From contig DIJC01000014.1 of the NCBI GenBank assembly GCA_002421005.1, positions 639,834 through 673,547 on the forward strand: 33,714 bases of DNA. Direction: 5' to 3'. The notes below the pieces were generated by a model, which searched no databases, was not told the DNA's origin, and saw nothing but the letters and a program-made list of their open reading frames with translations. Positions 16,336 to 24,016 of the stretch are shown here, in pieces. Made by a program: the position numbers and the translations under genes. The DNA is from Enterobacteriaceae bacterium UBA5654. Its GTDB lineage: Bacteria; Pseudomonadota; Gammaproteobacteria; Enterobacterales; Enterobacteriaceae. Numbering within the stretch: the stretch's first letter is position 1; each line of letters starts with the position of its first letter.

Positions 16336-16365
16336 ATTCTACACTACAACATGAATGCGAGGAAA
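16336..16365 (-). promoter_or_regulatory. Candidate lepA promoter
   Basis: On the minus strand TAGAAT (16336-16341) lies 18 bp downstream of TTTCCT (16360-16365), giving a start about 70 nt before lepA. An ATCCTGC/GCAGGAT repeat (16371-16377 with 16399-16405) abuts the rseC stop but has no U-run, so separation from the rse operon may be partial. Confidence 0.35.
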
Positions 16366-16405
16366 TGCTCATCCTGCGAGCGCAGAATGAGAGAGATAGC
16401 AGGAT

Positions 16406-16861
16406 TCAGCGCACGACAATTTCATGGGGTGGAAGTCCGACGCTTAAAATCACCGGCTGCCACGCTTCGCGCGCCGCAAGTTTAGCCGAGAAACCTCTGG
16501 CGATTAAAAAACCGCCAACGCCGCCGAGGATCGCGCCGCACAGCGCCGCAGGATCGCTGGCAAACAGCACCTGAAAAACAGAGGCGACGAGAAACAGCCC
16601 CACCAGCGGTGACATATAGACCAGCAGCGCGGAGCTGAGCAGGCTGCCTTCGGCGATACCCAATTCAACCTTCTGCCCGCTGACCAGCGGCTGCGCGCTG
16701 GGCACGCTGATAGTATGCTGCGTCTGCGGCCCCAGCTTGTTCAGCACGCGGCTGCCGCAACCGACGCGGGAAGCGCAGCTGTTGCAGGAGGCTTTAACGT
16801 CGCAGCTGACCTGCGCCATGCCGTTATGCCAGGAGATGACGGTCGCCCATTCTTTAATCAC
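16406..16861 (-). CDS. rseC: SoxR-reducing system / sigma-E factor regulatory protein RseC
   Basis: Inner-membrane protein linked to sigma-E control and to reduction of SoxR with the Rsx complex. It is 151 aa, about eight fewer than E. coli RseC, with a changed C-terminal tail (LPPHEIVVR). The cytoplasmic N-terminal Cys cluster CDVKASCNSCASRVGC is intact; two membrane segments follow at about 78-98 and 104-122. The start is GTG at 16861, overlapping the rseB stop as GTGA, so translation is coupled. It is last in the rseD-rpoE-rseA-rseB-rseC operon. Confidence 0.95.
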   Translation of the reverse strand: MIKEWATVISWHNGMAQVSCDVKASCNSCASRVGCGSRVLNKLGPQTQHTISVPSAQPLVSGQKVELGIAEGSLLSSALLVYMSPLVGLFLVASVFQVLFASDPAALCGAILGGVGGFLIARGFSAKLAAREAWQPVILSVGLPPHEIVVR

Positions 16862-17811
16862 TGGGCGGCCTTAAATTTGACGCTGTCAGCGATGCGCTTC
16901 GCGGTTTGCGGAGGCAGTTCGCCGACGATGGTAATGTCTGTGTTATCGCGCAGCGTCGTGCTGACGGTGCGGCGGCCGGTGCGCAGCATTTGATCGCTGC
17001 TGGAAGGCGTTGCCCGGCTGACATTGACCGAAAAGCTGAACAGCCCATCGGAGTAAAGCCGCGATTCAATAGGCACTTCAACCGTTGGCAGCGAGCGTCG
17101 GCTGCTGGAAACCTCGTTAAACCCCTGGGGGAGCCAGGACGGATTCCAGTTAAAGCTGGCTTTATCACCCGCCGGAACGGACAGCAGTGGCGGCAGATTG
17201 GCTTTCGCCAGACTCTGCATATTGCTGGCGACGGTTTCATTCATGTTGAAAGAGATAACGCGGAACTGCTCCAGCGTTTCACCATCGCGATCCAGCAGAT
17301 CGACGCGCATCGGCAATTTAGTTTCTGCATCCAGCCAGACGATATAGCTGTAACGGGTGCCGTCACGCGCTACCACGCGGATCACTTCGCACAGCCGATC
17401 CGCAATGCGGGTTCTGCCGACGGAGATGAAATCGTACCAGGGAGAAAGACGTTTGAAATTGGTGTACACCAGCGACGGCAGCGAATCGACGATGTAGTCG
17501 CCGTTGAGCGTGAAGGGATCGAGGCCTGGCTCAAAATAGCTGATCTCGTTGCCACGCTGCACGACTTCGCGGCGCGGGCCGTCCATCTGCAATAGCTGCG
17601 CGAGGGTCTGGTTGTCCAGACGCGCGTGGCGATAACGCAGAGATTCGACGCCTTGCTTATTGATGCTGATAAATGACAGCTCGTAATTGAGTGACTGGCT
17701 GGCCAGGTTCATCTGCTGTAACAACGCCCCGGACGAGACATCAGCCGAGGCGTTGGCGGAGAAGAACAGGCTACCTGTCACCAGTGACATGGCACACCAA
17801 AGTTGCTTCAT
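16858..17811 (-). CDS. rseB: Sigma-E factor regulatory protein RseB
   Basis: Periplasmic protein that binds the RseA C-terminal region, shields it from DegS, and senses mislocalised lipopolysaccharide. The 317 aa (E. coli 318) begin with a signal peptide (MKQLWCAMSLVTGSLFF, cut after about ANASA). A LolA-like N-terminal domain and a smaller C-terminal domain follow, together making the MucB/RseB family fold. The ATG overlaps the rseA stop as TAATG, and the stop overlaps the rseC start. No oddities are seen. Confidence 0.97.
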   Translation of the reverse strand: MKQLWCAMSLVTGSLFFSANASADVSSGALLQQMNLASQSLNYELSFISINKQGVESLRYRHARLDNQTLAQLLQMDGPRREVVQRGNEISYFEPGLDPFTLNGDYIVDSLPSLVYTNFKRLSPWYDFISVGRTRIADRLCEVIRVVARDGTRYSYIVWLDAETKLPMRVDLLDRDGETLEQFRVISFNMNETVASNMQSLAKANLPPLLSVPAGDKASFNWNPSWLPQGFNEVSSSRRSLPTVEVPIESRLYSDGLFSFSVNVSRATPSSSDQMLRTGRRTVSTTLRDNTDITIVGELPPQTAKRIADSVKFKAAQ

Positions 17812-18455
17812 TACTGCGATTGTGTTCCTAAAGTCTGATTACCCGGCACCTGAACAGCGGCCTGCTGCGTTTGTGCTTGTTCAAACTGAAGCTGCTCAGA
17901 GTGCAGGCGACGTTGCAGTTCGTAATCCTGCAACATGGCATTAATACGGCGACGCTGCTCCTGAACCTGCTGCTGTTGACCGCCATTTGACGCAACCGCG
18001 CCCTCTGCCGGTACGCCAAGGCTTACCGGACTGGCTTTGCCCATCATCGGTAGCGTATTGAATACCGGCGTTTCGGGCTGCTGGGTCGCTTCGCCCTGCT
18101 CATTATAGTGCTGGACCCCGACGATAACTGCAAGCGATACGCATGCCGCTACGCCCATTTGCGTTAGTTGGCTGGCCCACGGGCGGACTTTATGCCAGAA
18201 CGGCATTTTCTGCCATTGCTGCGGTGCAGGCTGCGCCTCTGGGATCAGCGACGCAGGCTCACTCGCAATGGCGGCCATTACGCGGGAGGAGATATCGAAA
18301 TGGAGAACGTCACCGGTATCGCCTCGCAGCGAATCGCGGATGAGATGGTAGCTCTCCCAGGTTTTTTGCATTTCCGGGGAACGAGTCAGCTCACTGAGCA
18401 ACTCGCTATCCAGGGTTTCACCATCCATTAAAGCGGAAAGTTTTTCTTTCTGCAT
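17811..18455 (-). CDS. rseA: Anti-sigma-E factor RseA
   Basis: Single-pass inner-membrane anti-sigma factor that holds sigma-E until DegS and RseP cut it. The 214 aa begin MQKEKLSALMDGE; the cytoplasmic sigma-binding domain is about 1-66, the membrane segment about 100-115 (MGVAACVSLAVIVGV), then the periplasmic tail. The DegS site is recognisable in GKASPVSLG (Val144-Ser145). The Gln-rich stretch near 160-170 (GGQQQQVQEQRRR) precedes the RseB-binding helix. An in-frame upstream ATG would overlap rpoE; the ATG at 18455 fits the family and follows a weak AGG. The gap to rpoE is 31 nt. Confidence 0.97.
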   Translation of the reverse strand: MQKEKLSALMDGETLDSELLSELTRSPEMQKTWESYHLIRDSLRGDTGDVLHFDISSRVMAAIASEPASLIPEAQPAPQQWQKMPFWHKVRPWASQLTQMGVAACVSLAVIVGVQHYNEQGEATQQPETPVFNTLPMMGKASPVSLGVPAEGAVASNGGQQQQVQEQRRRINAMLQDYELQRRLHSEQLQFEQAQTQQAAVQVPGNQTLGTQSQ

Positions 18456-18486
18456 GCCTAATACCTTTTTCAGTATCCCGCTATCG

Positions 18487-19062
18487 TCAGCGCCTGATAA
18501 GCGGTTGAACTTTATTATCAATAGCTTCCCGAGCACGGAAGATGCGCGAACGCACTGTACCCACCGGACAATCCATGATGACGGCTATCTCTTCATAGCT
18601 CAGGCCATCCAGCTCACGCAGGGTGATAGCCATGCGTAAATCTTCCGGAAGCATCTCTATGGTCCGAAAAACGATCTGTCTCAGTTCTTCAGACAACATT
18701 AAGTTCTCAGGGTTCGAAATTTCTTTCAGCGCACCGCCACTTTCGAAGTTTTCAGCCTCATTGGCATCCACATCGCTTGACGGTGGACGGCGTCCCTGAG
18801 CAACCAGGTAATTTTTAGCTGTATTGACCGCAATGCGGTACAGCCACGTATAAAAAGCGCTATCTCCCCGGAATGAATCCAGCGCGCGATAGGCTTTGAT
18901 AAACGATTCCTGTACGACATCAGGCACATCGCCTGAAGGTACATATCGGGAGACAAGACTCGCCACCTTATGCTGATAGCGCACCACCAGCAGGTTGAAA
19001 GCTTTTTGATCTCCCTTCTGGACCCGTTCCACCAGAATCTGGTCCGTTAACTGCTCGCTCAT
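18487..19062 (-). CDS. rpoE: RNA polymerase sigma factor RpoE (sigma-E)
   Basis: ECF sigma factor that directs the envelope stress response, transcribing outer-membrane folding and lipid genes, the small RNAs RybB and MicA, and itself. The 191 aa equal the E. coli length. Region 2 contains VVRYQHKVASLVSRYV and DVVQESFIKAYRAL, plus the FYTWLYRIAVNTAKN segment. Region 4 contains LRELDGLSYEEIAVIMDCPVG, shown in part, with its helix-turn-helix. The ATG at 19062 overlaps the stop of the small gene rseD (ATGA). A GGAG lies 12 nt upstream, somewhat far, so coupling to rseD may matter. Confidence 0.98.
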   Translation of the reverse strand: MSEQLTDQILVERVQKGDQKAFNLLVVRYQHKVASLVSRYVPSGDVPDVVQESFIKAYRALDSFRGDSAFYTWLYRIAVNTAKNYLVAQGRRPPSSDVDANEAENFESGGALKEISNPENLMLSEELRQIVFRTIEMLPEDLRMAITLRELDGLSYEEIAVIMDCPVGTVRSRIFRAREAIDNKVQPLIRR

Positions 19063-19211
19063 CCGAGGTAATGTCTCCTCAAACCTAATTTCCACGCGTA
19101 ATCGAAACGCCACTCTATACACTGCAATCTGAGCAAGCAGAAGGTTAGAGCGTCAATTGAATGTAAAGTTCCGTCACGCCTTTGTTTTGCTGACCGTTTG
19201 TTATCTCTCAT
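19059..19211 (-). CDS. rseD: rpoE leader peptide RseD
   Basis: A 50-codon reading frame begins MRDNKRSAKQRRDG and ends KLGLRRHYLG. Its TGA overlaps the rpoE ATG by one ATGA quartet. It is in a different frame from rpoE. It matches the position, size and basic character of the E. coli rseD leader, whose translation is coupled to rpoE and is a point of post-transcriptional control. The ATG overlaps a TATAAT on the same strand, and the sigma-E promoter lies inside the frame. It can only be translated from transcripts that start farther upstream. Sequence identity to the E. coli peptide is recalled, not computed. Confidence 0.8.
   Translation of the reverse strand: MRDNKRSAKQRRDGTLHSIDALTFCLLRLQCIEWRFDYAWKLGLRRHYLG
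19145..19172 (-). promoter_or_regulatory. Sigma-E promoter of rpoE (autoregulated)
   Basis: On the minus strand GGAACTT (19166-19172) is followed after 16 bp by TCTAA (19145-19149). This matches the sigma-E consensus GGAACTT-N16-TCTRA very well and sits where the autoregulated rpoE promoter lies in E. coli. Transcripts from it start within rseD and so carry rpoE without an intact rseD. Confidence 0.88.
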
Positions 19212-19461
19212 TATAAGTCTCTTGAATGCGCACTACGCACCTTCCCTGAGTAAACACCGCAGCACGCCAGCAGAGTAACGTAACACAGGGACGATTTCAT
19301 CACAAAATCCGTGACTAACGATCTGCCTCGCAAAATATTTTGCCAGGTGGCGCGTTTGCCGTTCCTGTTTAGCCATTACAACAAAAATTAAAAAAATAGT
19401 GCTATTCGCGCAAACGCAGTGCTATGCTCGGGCAACAATGTTTAGTAAATTAAACAAAACT
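19212..19461. other. Divergent rpoE / nadB intergenic region
   Basis: About 250 bp. Beyond the promoter-proximal sites listed separately it holds a perfect 14-bp palindrome GCAAAATATTTTGC (19330-19343). It also holds two copies of AGTGCTAT spaced 20 bp apart (19398-19405 and 19418-19425). No gene is seen. Additional rpoE promoters known in E. coli would be expected here but cannot be assigned by eye. Confidence 0.5.
19423..19456 (+). promoter_or_regulatory. nadB promoter -10 and NadR box
   Basis: TATGCT (19423-19428) is a probable -10 with a poor -35. It is followed at 19439-19456 by TGTTTA-N6-TAAACA, a perfect match to the NadR operator. The box ends five bases before the chosen nadB start and covers the transcription start area, fitting NadR repression when NAD is plentiful, as established for E. 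coli and Salmonella nadB. Confidence 0.85.
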
Positions 19462-21081
19462 ATGAAAACAACGCCAGAACTCTCCTGTGACGTACTGATC
19501 ATTGGCAGCGGGGCCGCCGGTTTATCGCTGGCGCTGCGTCTCGCTGAACAGCGTTCAGTCATCGTATTAAGCAAAGGCCCGGTCAATGAAGGATCGACGC
19601 TGTATGCACAAGGCGGTATCGCCGCTGTGTTTGATGAAATGGACAGCATCGAATCGCATGTAGAAGATACTTTAGTTGCCGGAGCGGGACTTTGTGAGCG
19701 TCACGCGGTTTCTTTTGTCGCCAGCAATGCCCGGCACTGCGTACAGTGGCTGATTGACCAGGGCGTACTTTTCGATACCCAGATCCAACCTGACGGCGCA
19801 GAGAGCTATCATCTGACCCGGGAAGGTGGCCACAGCCACCGCCGCATTCTGCACGCTGCCGACGCCACCGGTAAGGCCGTGGAAACCACGCTGGTCAGCC
19901 AGGCGCTGGCGCATCCCAATATCCGAATTCTGGAGCGCTATAACGCGGTGGATGTCATCGTTTCCGATAAAATCGGTTTGCCCGGTCCCCGCCGGGTGAT
20001 GGGCGCGTGGGTGTGGAACCGTAATAAAGAAAGCGTTGAAACCTGCGCCGCCGCTTCGGTGGTGCTGGCAACCGGCGGCGCGTCGAAGGTATATCAGTAT
20101 ACCACCAACCCGGACATCGCTTCCGGCGACGGGATCGCCATGGCCTGGCGTGCCGGATGCCGGGTGGCGAATCTTGAGTTTAACCAGTTTCACCCTACCG
20201 CGCTTTTTCATCCGCAGGCGCGCAACTTTTTGCTTACCGAAGCACTGCGTGGTGAGGGAGCGCTGTTAAAACGTCCCGACGGCTCGCGCTTTATGCCTGA
20301 TTTCGATCCGCGCGGCGAGTTGGCTCCGCGCGATATCGTGGCGCGGGCTATCGATCATGAAATGAAGCGCCTCGGCGTGGAATGCATGTATCTGGATATC
20401 AGCCATAAGCCTGAAGAGTTTGTCCGTCAGCATTTTCCGATGATTTATGAAAAACTGCTGGGCCTTGGGATCGACCTGACAAAAGAGCCGGTGCCAATTG
20501 TTCCCGCCGCGCATTATACCTGCGGCGGCGTGATGGTGGACGATCACGGTCGGACAGACGTTGACGGGCTGTATGCCATTGGTGAAGTGAGCTATACCGG
20601 GCTTCATGGCGCAAATCGCATGGCGTCTAACTCCCTGCTGGAGTGTCTGGTATACGGCTGGTCGGCGGCAGAGGATATCCAGCGTCGCCCGTCGGCCACT
20701 GCGCAAACCCACACGCTTCCCGGTTGGGATGAAAGCCGGGTAGATAATGCAGATGAGCGGGTGGTGATCCAGCATAACTGGCATGAACTGCGCCTGCTGA
20801 TGTGGGATTACGTCGGTATTGTCCGCACGACCCGACGCCTGGAGCGCGCGCAGCGCCGCATTGCGATGCTGCAACAGGAAATCGACGAATATTACGCCCA
20901 TTTCCGCGTCTCAAATAATTTACTGGAACTGCGTAATCTGGTGCAGGTGGCCGATCTTATCGTCCGCTGCGCCATGCAGCGTAAGGAAAGCCGGGGTCTG
21001 CATTATACTCTTGATTACCCGGCGTTACGGGCGGACGCAAGCCCTTCTGTGCTGACGCCACCAGGCTACATAAAGAGATAA
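19462..21081 (+). CDS. nadB: L-aspartate oxidase
   Basis: FAD enzyme that oxidises L-aspartate to iminoaspartate, the first step of de novo NAD synthesis, working with NadA. The 539 aa (E. coli 540) begin with the dinucleotide-binding motif LIIGSGAAGLSLALRLAE near residue 12. Succinate-dehydrogenase-like active-site segments follow: STLYAQGGIAA, REGGHSHRR, NLEFNQFHPTA, RGELAPRDIVARA and HGANRMASNSLLE. The C-terminal helical domain ends GYIKR. An ATG at 19462 (MKTTPELSCD) is chosen by alignment and because the NadR box occupies the sequence just upstream; there is no clear ribosome site. The last 16 nt overlap the 3' end of convergent trmN6. Confidence 0.97.
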   Translation: MKTTPELSCDVLIIGSGAAGLSLALRLAEQRSVIVLSKGPVNEGSTLYAQGGIAAVFDEMDSIESHVEDTLVAGAGLCERHAVSFVASNARHCVQWLIDQGVLFDTQIQPDGAESYHLTREGGHSHRRILHAADATGKAVETTLVSQALAHPNIRILERYNAVDVIVSDKIGLPGPRRVMGAWVWNRNKESVETCAAASVVLATGGASKVYQYTTNPDIASGDGIAMAWRAGCRVANLEFNQFHPTALFHPQARNFLLTEALRGEGALLKRPDGSRFMPDFDPRGELAPRDIVARAIDHEMKRLGVECMYLDISHKPEEFVRQHFPMIYEKLLGLGIDLTKEPVPIVPAAHYTCGGVMVDDHGRTDVDGLYAIGEVSYTGLHGANRMASNSLLECLVYGWSAAEDIQRRPSATAQTHTLPGWDESRVDNADERVVIQHNWHELRLLMWDYVGIVRTTRRLERAQRRIAMLQQEIDEYYAHFRVSNNLLELRNLVQVADLIVRCAMQRKESRGLHYTLDYPALRADASPSVLTPPGYIKR

Positions 21082-21803
21082 AACATCCGGGTCAGCGCAG
21101 CGTAGCTTTCCGAATACTGCTGCTCTGGCCCACGGATCGTCAGCCGATCGCTGTAGCACTCTCCCGGCTGGGGCGAAAACGCCAGCAGCACGCGATGCGA
21201 CGGGCGGTTTTCTGTTTCCGCAATATCGGTTCGCAGGCGCAAATGCCAGCCGGTGGATGCCGCCAGCTCGCTAAATGCGACGCTGACATTTTCCGGCAGT
21301 ACCACGCAAAAAAATCCCTCTTCGGTAATACAGTCGGTCGCACAGGCCAGCAGCGCAGCATGATCCAGCGTAGTGGTATAGCGCGCCTGTTCGCGTTGCG
21401 CGGTCCGGCACTCAACGCCTTTTTCAAAATAAGGTGGATTACTGACGATCAGTTCATAGCGCCCGTGCTGGATGTTAACCCACTGCTGGATATCGGCGCT
21501 GTGTACCCGAACGCGGTGCGCCCACGGCGTCTGGTTGATGTTTTCCTGCGCCTGTAGCGCCGCGTCCTCATCAAGTTCTACTGCGTCAACGGTGACGTTA
21601 TCGGCCGTTCGCTGTGCCAGCATCAGCGCCAGCAACCCGCTCCCGGTGCCAATATCCAGAATGCGCTGGACCTGCGCTACCGGAGCCCATGCGCCCAATA
21701 AAATACCATCGGTCGTGACTTTCATGGCACAGCGATCGTGAGCGACAAAAAATTGTTTAAATGTGAATCCATTCCGACGCAGCGCGGATTTTGACTGAGA
21801 CAT
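21066..21803 (-). CDS. trmN6: tRNA1(Val) (adenine(37)-N6)-methyltransferase
   Basis: Methylates adenosine 37 of tRNA1-Val with S-adenosylmethionine (formerly YfiC). The 245 aa equal the E. coli length. The SAM-binding motif LDIGTGSGLLALMLAQ is near residues 49-64, the acidic VDAVELDE follows, and the catalytic NPPY is in IVSNPPYFEKG near residue 124. The ATG at 21803 follows AGGAAG. Its 3' end overlaps that of nadB by 16 nt with no terminator between, and it is divergent from srmB. Confidence 0.95.
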   Translation of the reverse strand: MSQSKSALRRNGFTFKQFFVAHDRCAMKVTTDGILLGAWAPVAQVQRILDIGTGSGLLALMLAQRTADNVTVDAVELDEDAALQAQENINQTPWAHRVRVHSADIQQWVNIQHGRYELIVSNPPYFEKGVECRTAQREQARYTTTLDHAALLACATDCITEEGFFCVVLPENVSVAFSELAASTGWHLRLRTDIAETENRPSHRVLLAFSPQPGECYSDRLTIRGPEQQYSESYAALTRMFYLFM

Positions 21804-21882
21804 CGTAACGACACTTCCTGATAACGACTCAATAGCTTAAGGTTAGGCACAATACCGGATAACAGTTAACCACACAAACAGA

Positions 21883-21910
21883 TGAACATTGCGGCCGTAA
21901 CGTCTATAAT
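21883..21910 (+). promoter_or_regulatory. srmB promoter
   Basis: TGAACA (21883-21888) and a perfect TATAAT (21905-21910) are separated by 16 bp, 24 bp before the srmB ATG. This leaves a very short leader with GAGG as ribosome site. Confidence 0.6.
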
Positions 21911-21934
21911 CAGCGCCCCACACTGAGGTAGAAC

Positions 21935-23269
21935 ATGACTGTAACGACTTTTTCCGAACTCGAACTCGACGATAGCCTGCTGGATGCACTCCAGGAGAAA
22001 GGCTTCACACGCCCGACCGCCATCCAGGCTGCCGCAATTCCGCCTGCGCTTGATGGCCGTGATGTCCTCGGTTCCGCGCCGACAGGCACCGGTAAAACGG
22101 CGGCATATCTGTTGCCCGCGTTGCAGCATCTGCTCGACTTCCCGCGTAAAAAATCTGGCCCGCCGCGTATTTTGATCCTCACTCCGACCCGTGAGCTGGC
22201 GATGCAGGTGGCGGATCACGCTCGCGAACTGGCAAAAAACACCCATCTGGATATTGCCACCATCACCGGTGGCGTAGCGTACATGAACCACGCGGAAGTG
22301 TTTAGCGAAAACCAGGATATCGTGGTCGCCACCACCGGTCGCCTGATGCAGTATATTAAGGAAGAAAACTTTGACTGCCGTGCGGTTGAAACGCTGATCC
22401 TCGACGAAGCGGACCGTATGCTGGATATGGGCTTTGCGCAGGATATTGAACACATCGCCGGGGAAACCCGCTGGCGTAAGCAGACCATGCTGTTTTCCGC
22501 AACGCTGGAAGGCGACGCGATTAAAGATTTTGCCGAGCGTCTGCTGGAAGAGCCAGCCGAAGTTTCCGCCACGCCGTCGATTCGCGAACGCAAGAAAATT
22601 CATCAGTGGTACTACCGTGCCGATGATATTCAGCATAAAACGGCGCTGCTGGTACACCTGCTGAAGCAGCCTGAAGCCACGCGCACGATCGTTTTCGTGC
22701 GTAAACGTGAGCGCGTGCATGAACTGGCGGGCTGGCTGCGTGAAGCGGGGATCAACAACTGCTATCTCGAAGGTGAGATGGTGCAGATTAAACGTAACGA
22801 GGCGATTAAGCGTCTGACCGACGGTCGCGTTAACGTGCTGGTGGCAACCGATGTCGCCGCACGCGGGATTGATATCCCGGACGTCAGTCACGTTATCAAC
22901 TTCGATATGCCGCGCAGCGGCGATACCTACCTGCACCGTATCGGGCGTACCGCCCGCGCCGGACGCAAAGGCTGCGCAATTTCGCTCGTCGAAGCGCACG
23001 ATCATCTGCTGTTGGGTAAAGTTGGTCGCTATATTGAAGAAACGCTGAAAGCCCGCGTCATCGACGAACTGCGCCCTACTACGCGCGCGCCGAGTGAAAA
23101 ATCGACCGGCAAGCCGTCGAAGAAAGTGCTGGCGAAACGCGCCGAGAAGAAGAAAGAAAAAGACAAAGAGAAGCCGCGCGTGAAGAAACGTCACCGCGAC
23201 GCCAAAAACATCGGCAAACGCCGTAAGCCGAGCGGTGACAACGCCGCACCGCAGTCAACGAAAGAATAA
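21935..23269 (+). CDS. srmB: ATP-dependent RNA helicase SrmB
   Basis: DEAD-box helicase that assists early 50S subunit assembly around 23S rRNA and ribosomal proteins L4 and L24. The 444 aa match E. coli SrmB. The Q motif is FTRPTAIQ, motif I SAPTGTGKT (47-55), motif II DEAD (157-160), motif III SAT (188-190), and motif VI HRIGRTARAG. The C-terminal tail after about residue 385 is very Lys/Arg-rich and low-complexity (KRAEKKKEKDKEK), the usual RNA-binding extension. ATG at 21935 follows GAGG. A strong bidirectional terminator follows immediately. Confidence 0.97.
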   Translation: MTVTTFSELELDDSLLDALQEKGFTRPTAIQAAAIPPALDGRDVLGSAPTGTGKTAAYLLPALQHLLDFPRKKSGPPRILILTPTRELAMQVADHARELAKNTHLDIATITGGVAYMNHAEVFSENQDIVVATTGRLMQYIKEENFDCRAVETLILDEADRMLDMGFAQDIEHIAGETRWRKQTMLFSATLEGDAIKDFAERLLEEPAEVSATPSIRERKKIHQWYYRADDIQHKTALLVHLLKQPEATRTIVFVRKRERVHELAGWLREAGINNCYLEGEMVQIKRNEAIKRLTDGRVNVLVATDVAARGIDIPDVSHVINFDMPRSGDTYLHRIGRTARAGRKGCAISLVEAHDHLLLGKVGRYIEETLKARVIDELRPTTRAPSEKSTGKPSKKVLAKRAEKKKEKDKEKPRVKKRHRDAKNIGKRRKPSGDNAAPQSTKE

Positions 23270-23270
23270 A

Positions 23271-23303
23271 AAAAACGCCGGGTAAAAACCCGGCGTTTTT
23301 ATT
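23271..23303. terminator. Bidirectional terminator between srmB and grcA
   Basis: An 8-bp G/C stem CGCCGGGT/ACCCGGCG (23276-23283 with 23288-23295) with an AAAA loop is flanked by A-runs on the left and T-runs on the right. It works as an intrinsic terminator for srmB rightward and for convergent grcA leftward. Confidence 0.93.
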
Positions 23304-23319
23304 TACCCGCAGCCTGAAA

Positions 23320-23703
23320 TCAGAGGCTTTCGGTAAAAGTACGAGCAATAACGTCGCGCTGCTGTTCCGGGGTCAGCGAGTTAAAGCGCACAGCATAACC
23401 AGAAACACGGATAGTAAGCTGCGGATATTTTTCCGGGTGCTCTACCGCGTCCAGCAGCGTTTCACGGCGCAGGACGTTAACGTTCAGATGCTGACCACCT
23501 TCAACGCGCACTTCCGGCTGCACGTCCAGCGGTACTTCGCGGTATTCGATTTCGCCCAGTTTGTTCACCGGAACGATGTCATCTTCAGCATAACCCGCTT
23601 TTGCGCACACGCAGCGAGCTTCACCTTTTTCGTTATCCAGCAACCAGAATGAGTTCAGCAGGTCGTCGTTAGCGGCTTTTGTAATTTGGATACCTGTAAT
23701 CAT
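23320..23703 (-). CDS. grcA: Autonomous glycyl radical cofactor GrcA
   Basis: A stand-in C-terminal radical domain for pyruvate formate-lyase (YfiD). It restores activity when oxygen has cleaved PflB at its glycyl radical. The 127 aa equal the E. coli length. The radical motif is RVSGYAVRFN with Gly102, and the preceding GGQHLNVNVLRRETL segment matches the PflB C-terminus. ATG at 23703 follows GGGAGG. Two FNR boxes upstream fit induction at low oxygen. Confidence 0.97.
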   Translation of the reverse strand: MITGIQITKAANDDLLNSFWLLDNEKGEARCVCAKAGYAEDDIVPVNKLGEIEYREVPLDVQPEVRVEGGQHLNVNVLRRETLLDAVEHPEKYPQLTIRVSGYAVRFNSLTPEQQRDVIARTFTESL

Positions 23704-24016
23704 GTGATGCCTCCCTTGGGCTACATTTCATTTTGTCGGCCAGCGTTGGCCAATTGGTAAAACCATTGTTGCTTGAGTGTATATATAACAGTCAAGCCAT
23801 CCGCATTCTTTGATTTAAATCAACAAAAACCACACATGAAAAATGGTGATACGGGAAATTATTGTTTTATATCAATTTTAACTGGCAGTAGTGACCAAAA
23901 AATTTCGTAAAGTTTAAACTTTTTTTATCCCTGTTCTGCCTGCGGGCATGAATGGCATTTTGTGAAGTAGTAAGAAGCAGTTAAGCTATCTCTATCAACC
24001 TTTGCAGGAGAGCAAA
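23704..24016. other. Divergent grcA / ung intergenic region
   Basis: This 313-bp A/T-rich stretch holds the grcA control sites and, at its right end, the ung ribosome site (AGGAG at 24006-24010). A -10-like TATATA on the minus strand (23782-23787) fits grcA. No ung promoter can be singled out and no gene is seen. Confidence 0.6.
23782..23875 (-). promoter_or_regulatory. grcA promoter with two FNR boxes
   Basis: A perfect FNR site TTGAT-TTAA-ATCAA lies at 23810-23823, and a second, one-mismatch site TTGTT-TTAT-ATCAA at 23862-23875; their centres are 52 bp apart. With the -10 TATATA at 23782-23787, the first box would centre near -41, the class II activator position. The second would centre near -93. 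This matches the tandem FNR arrangement known for E. coli yfiD, where the distal site tempers activation. Confidence 0.88.

Noticed and set aside
21866..23194. 442-codon minus-strand open frame opposite srmB
   Set aside because: It is a shadow of srmB: composition is typical of antisense translation (Phe/Arg/His-rich), with no ribosome site and no recognisable domain.
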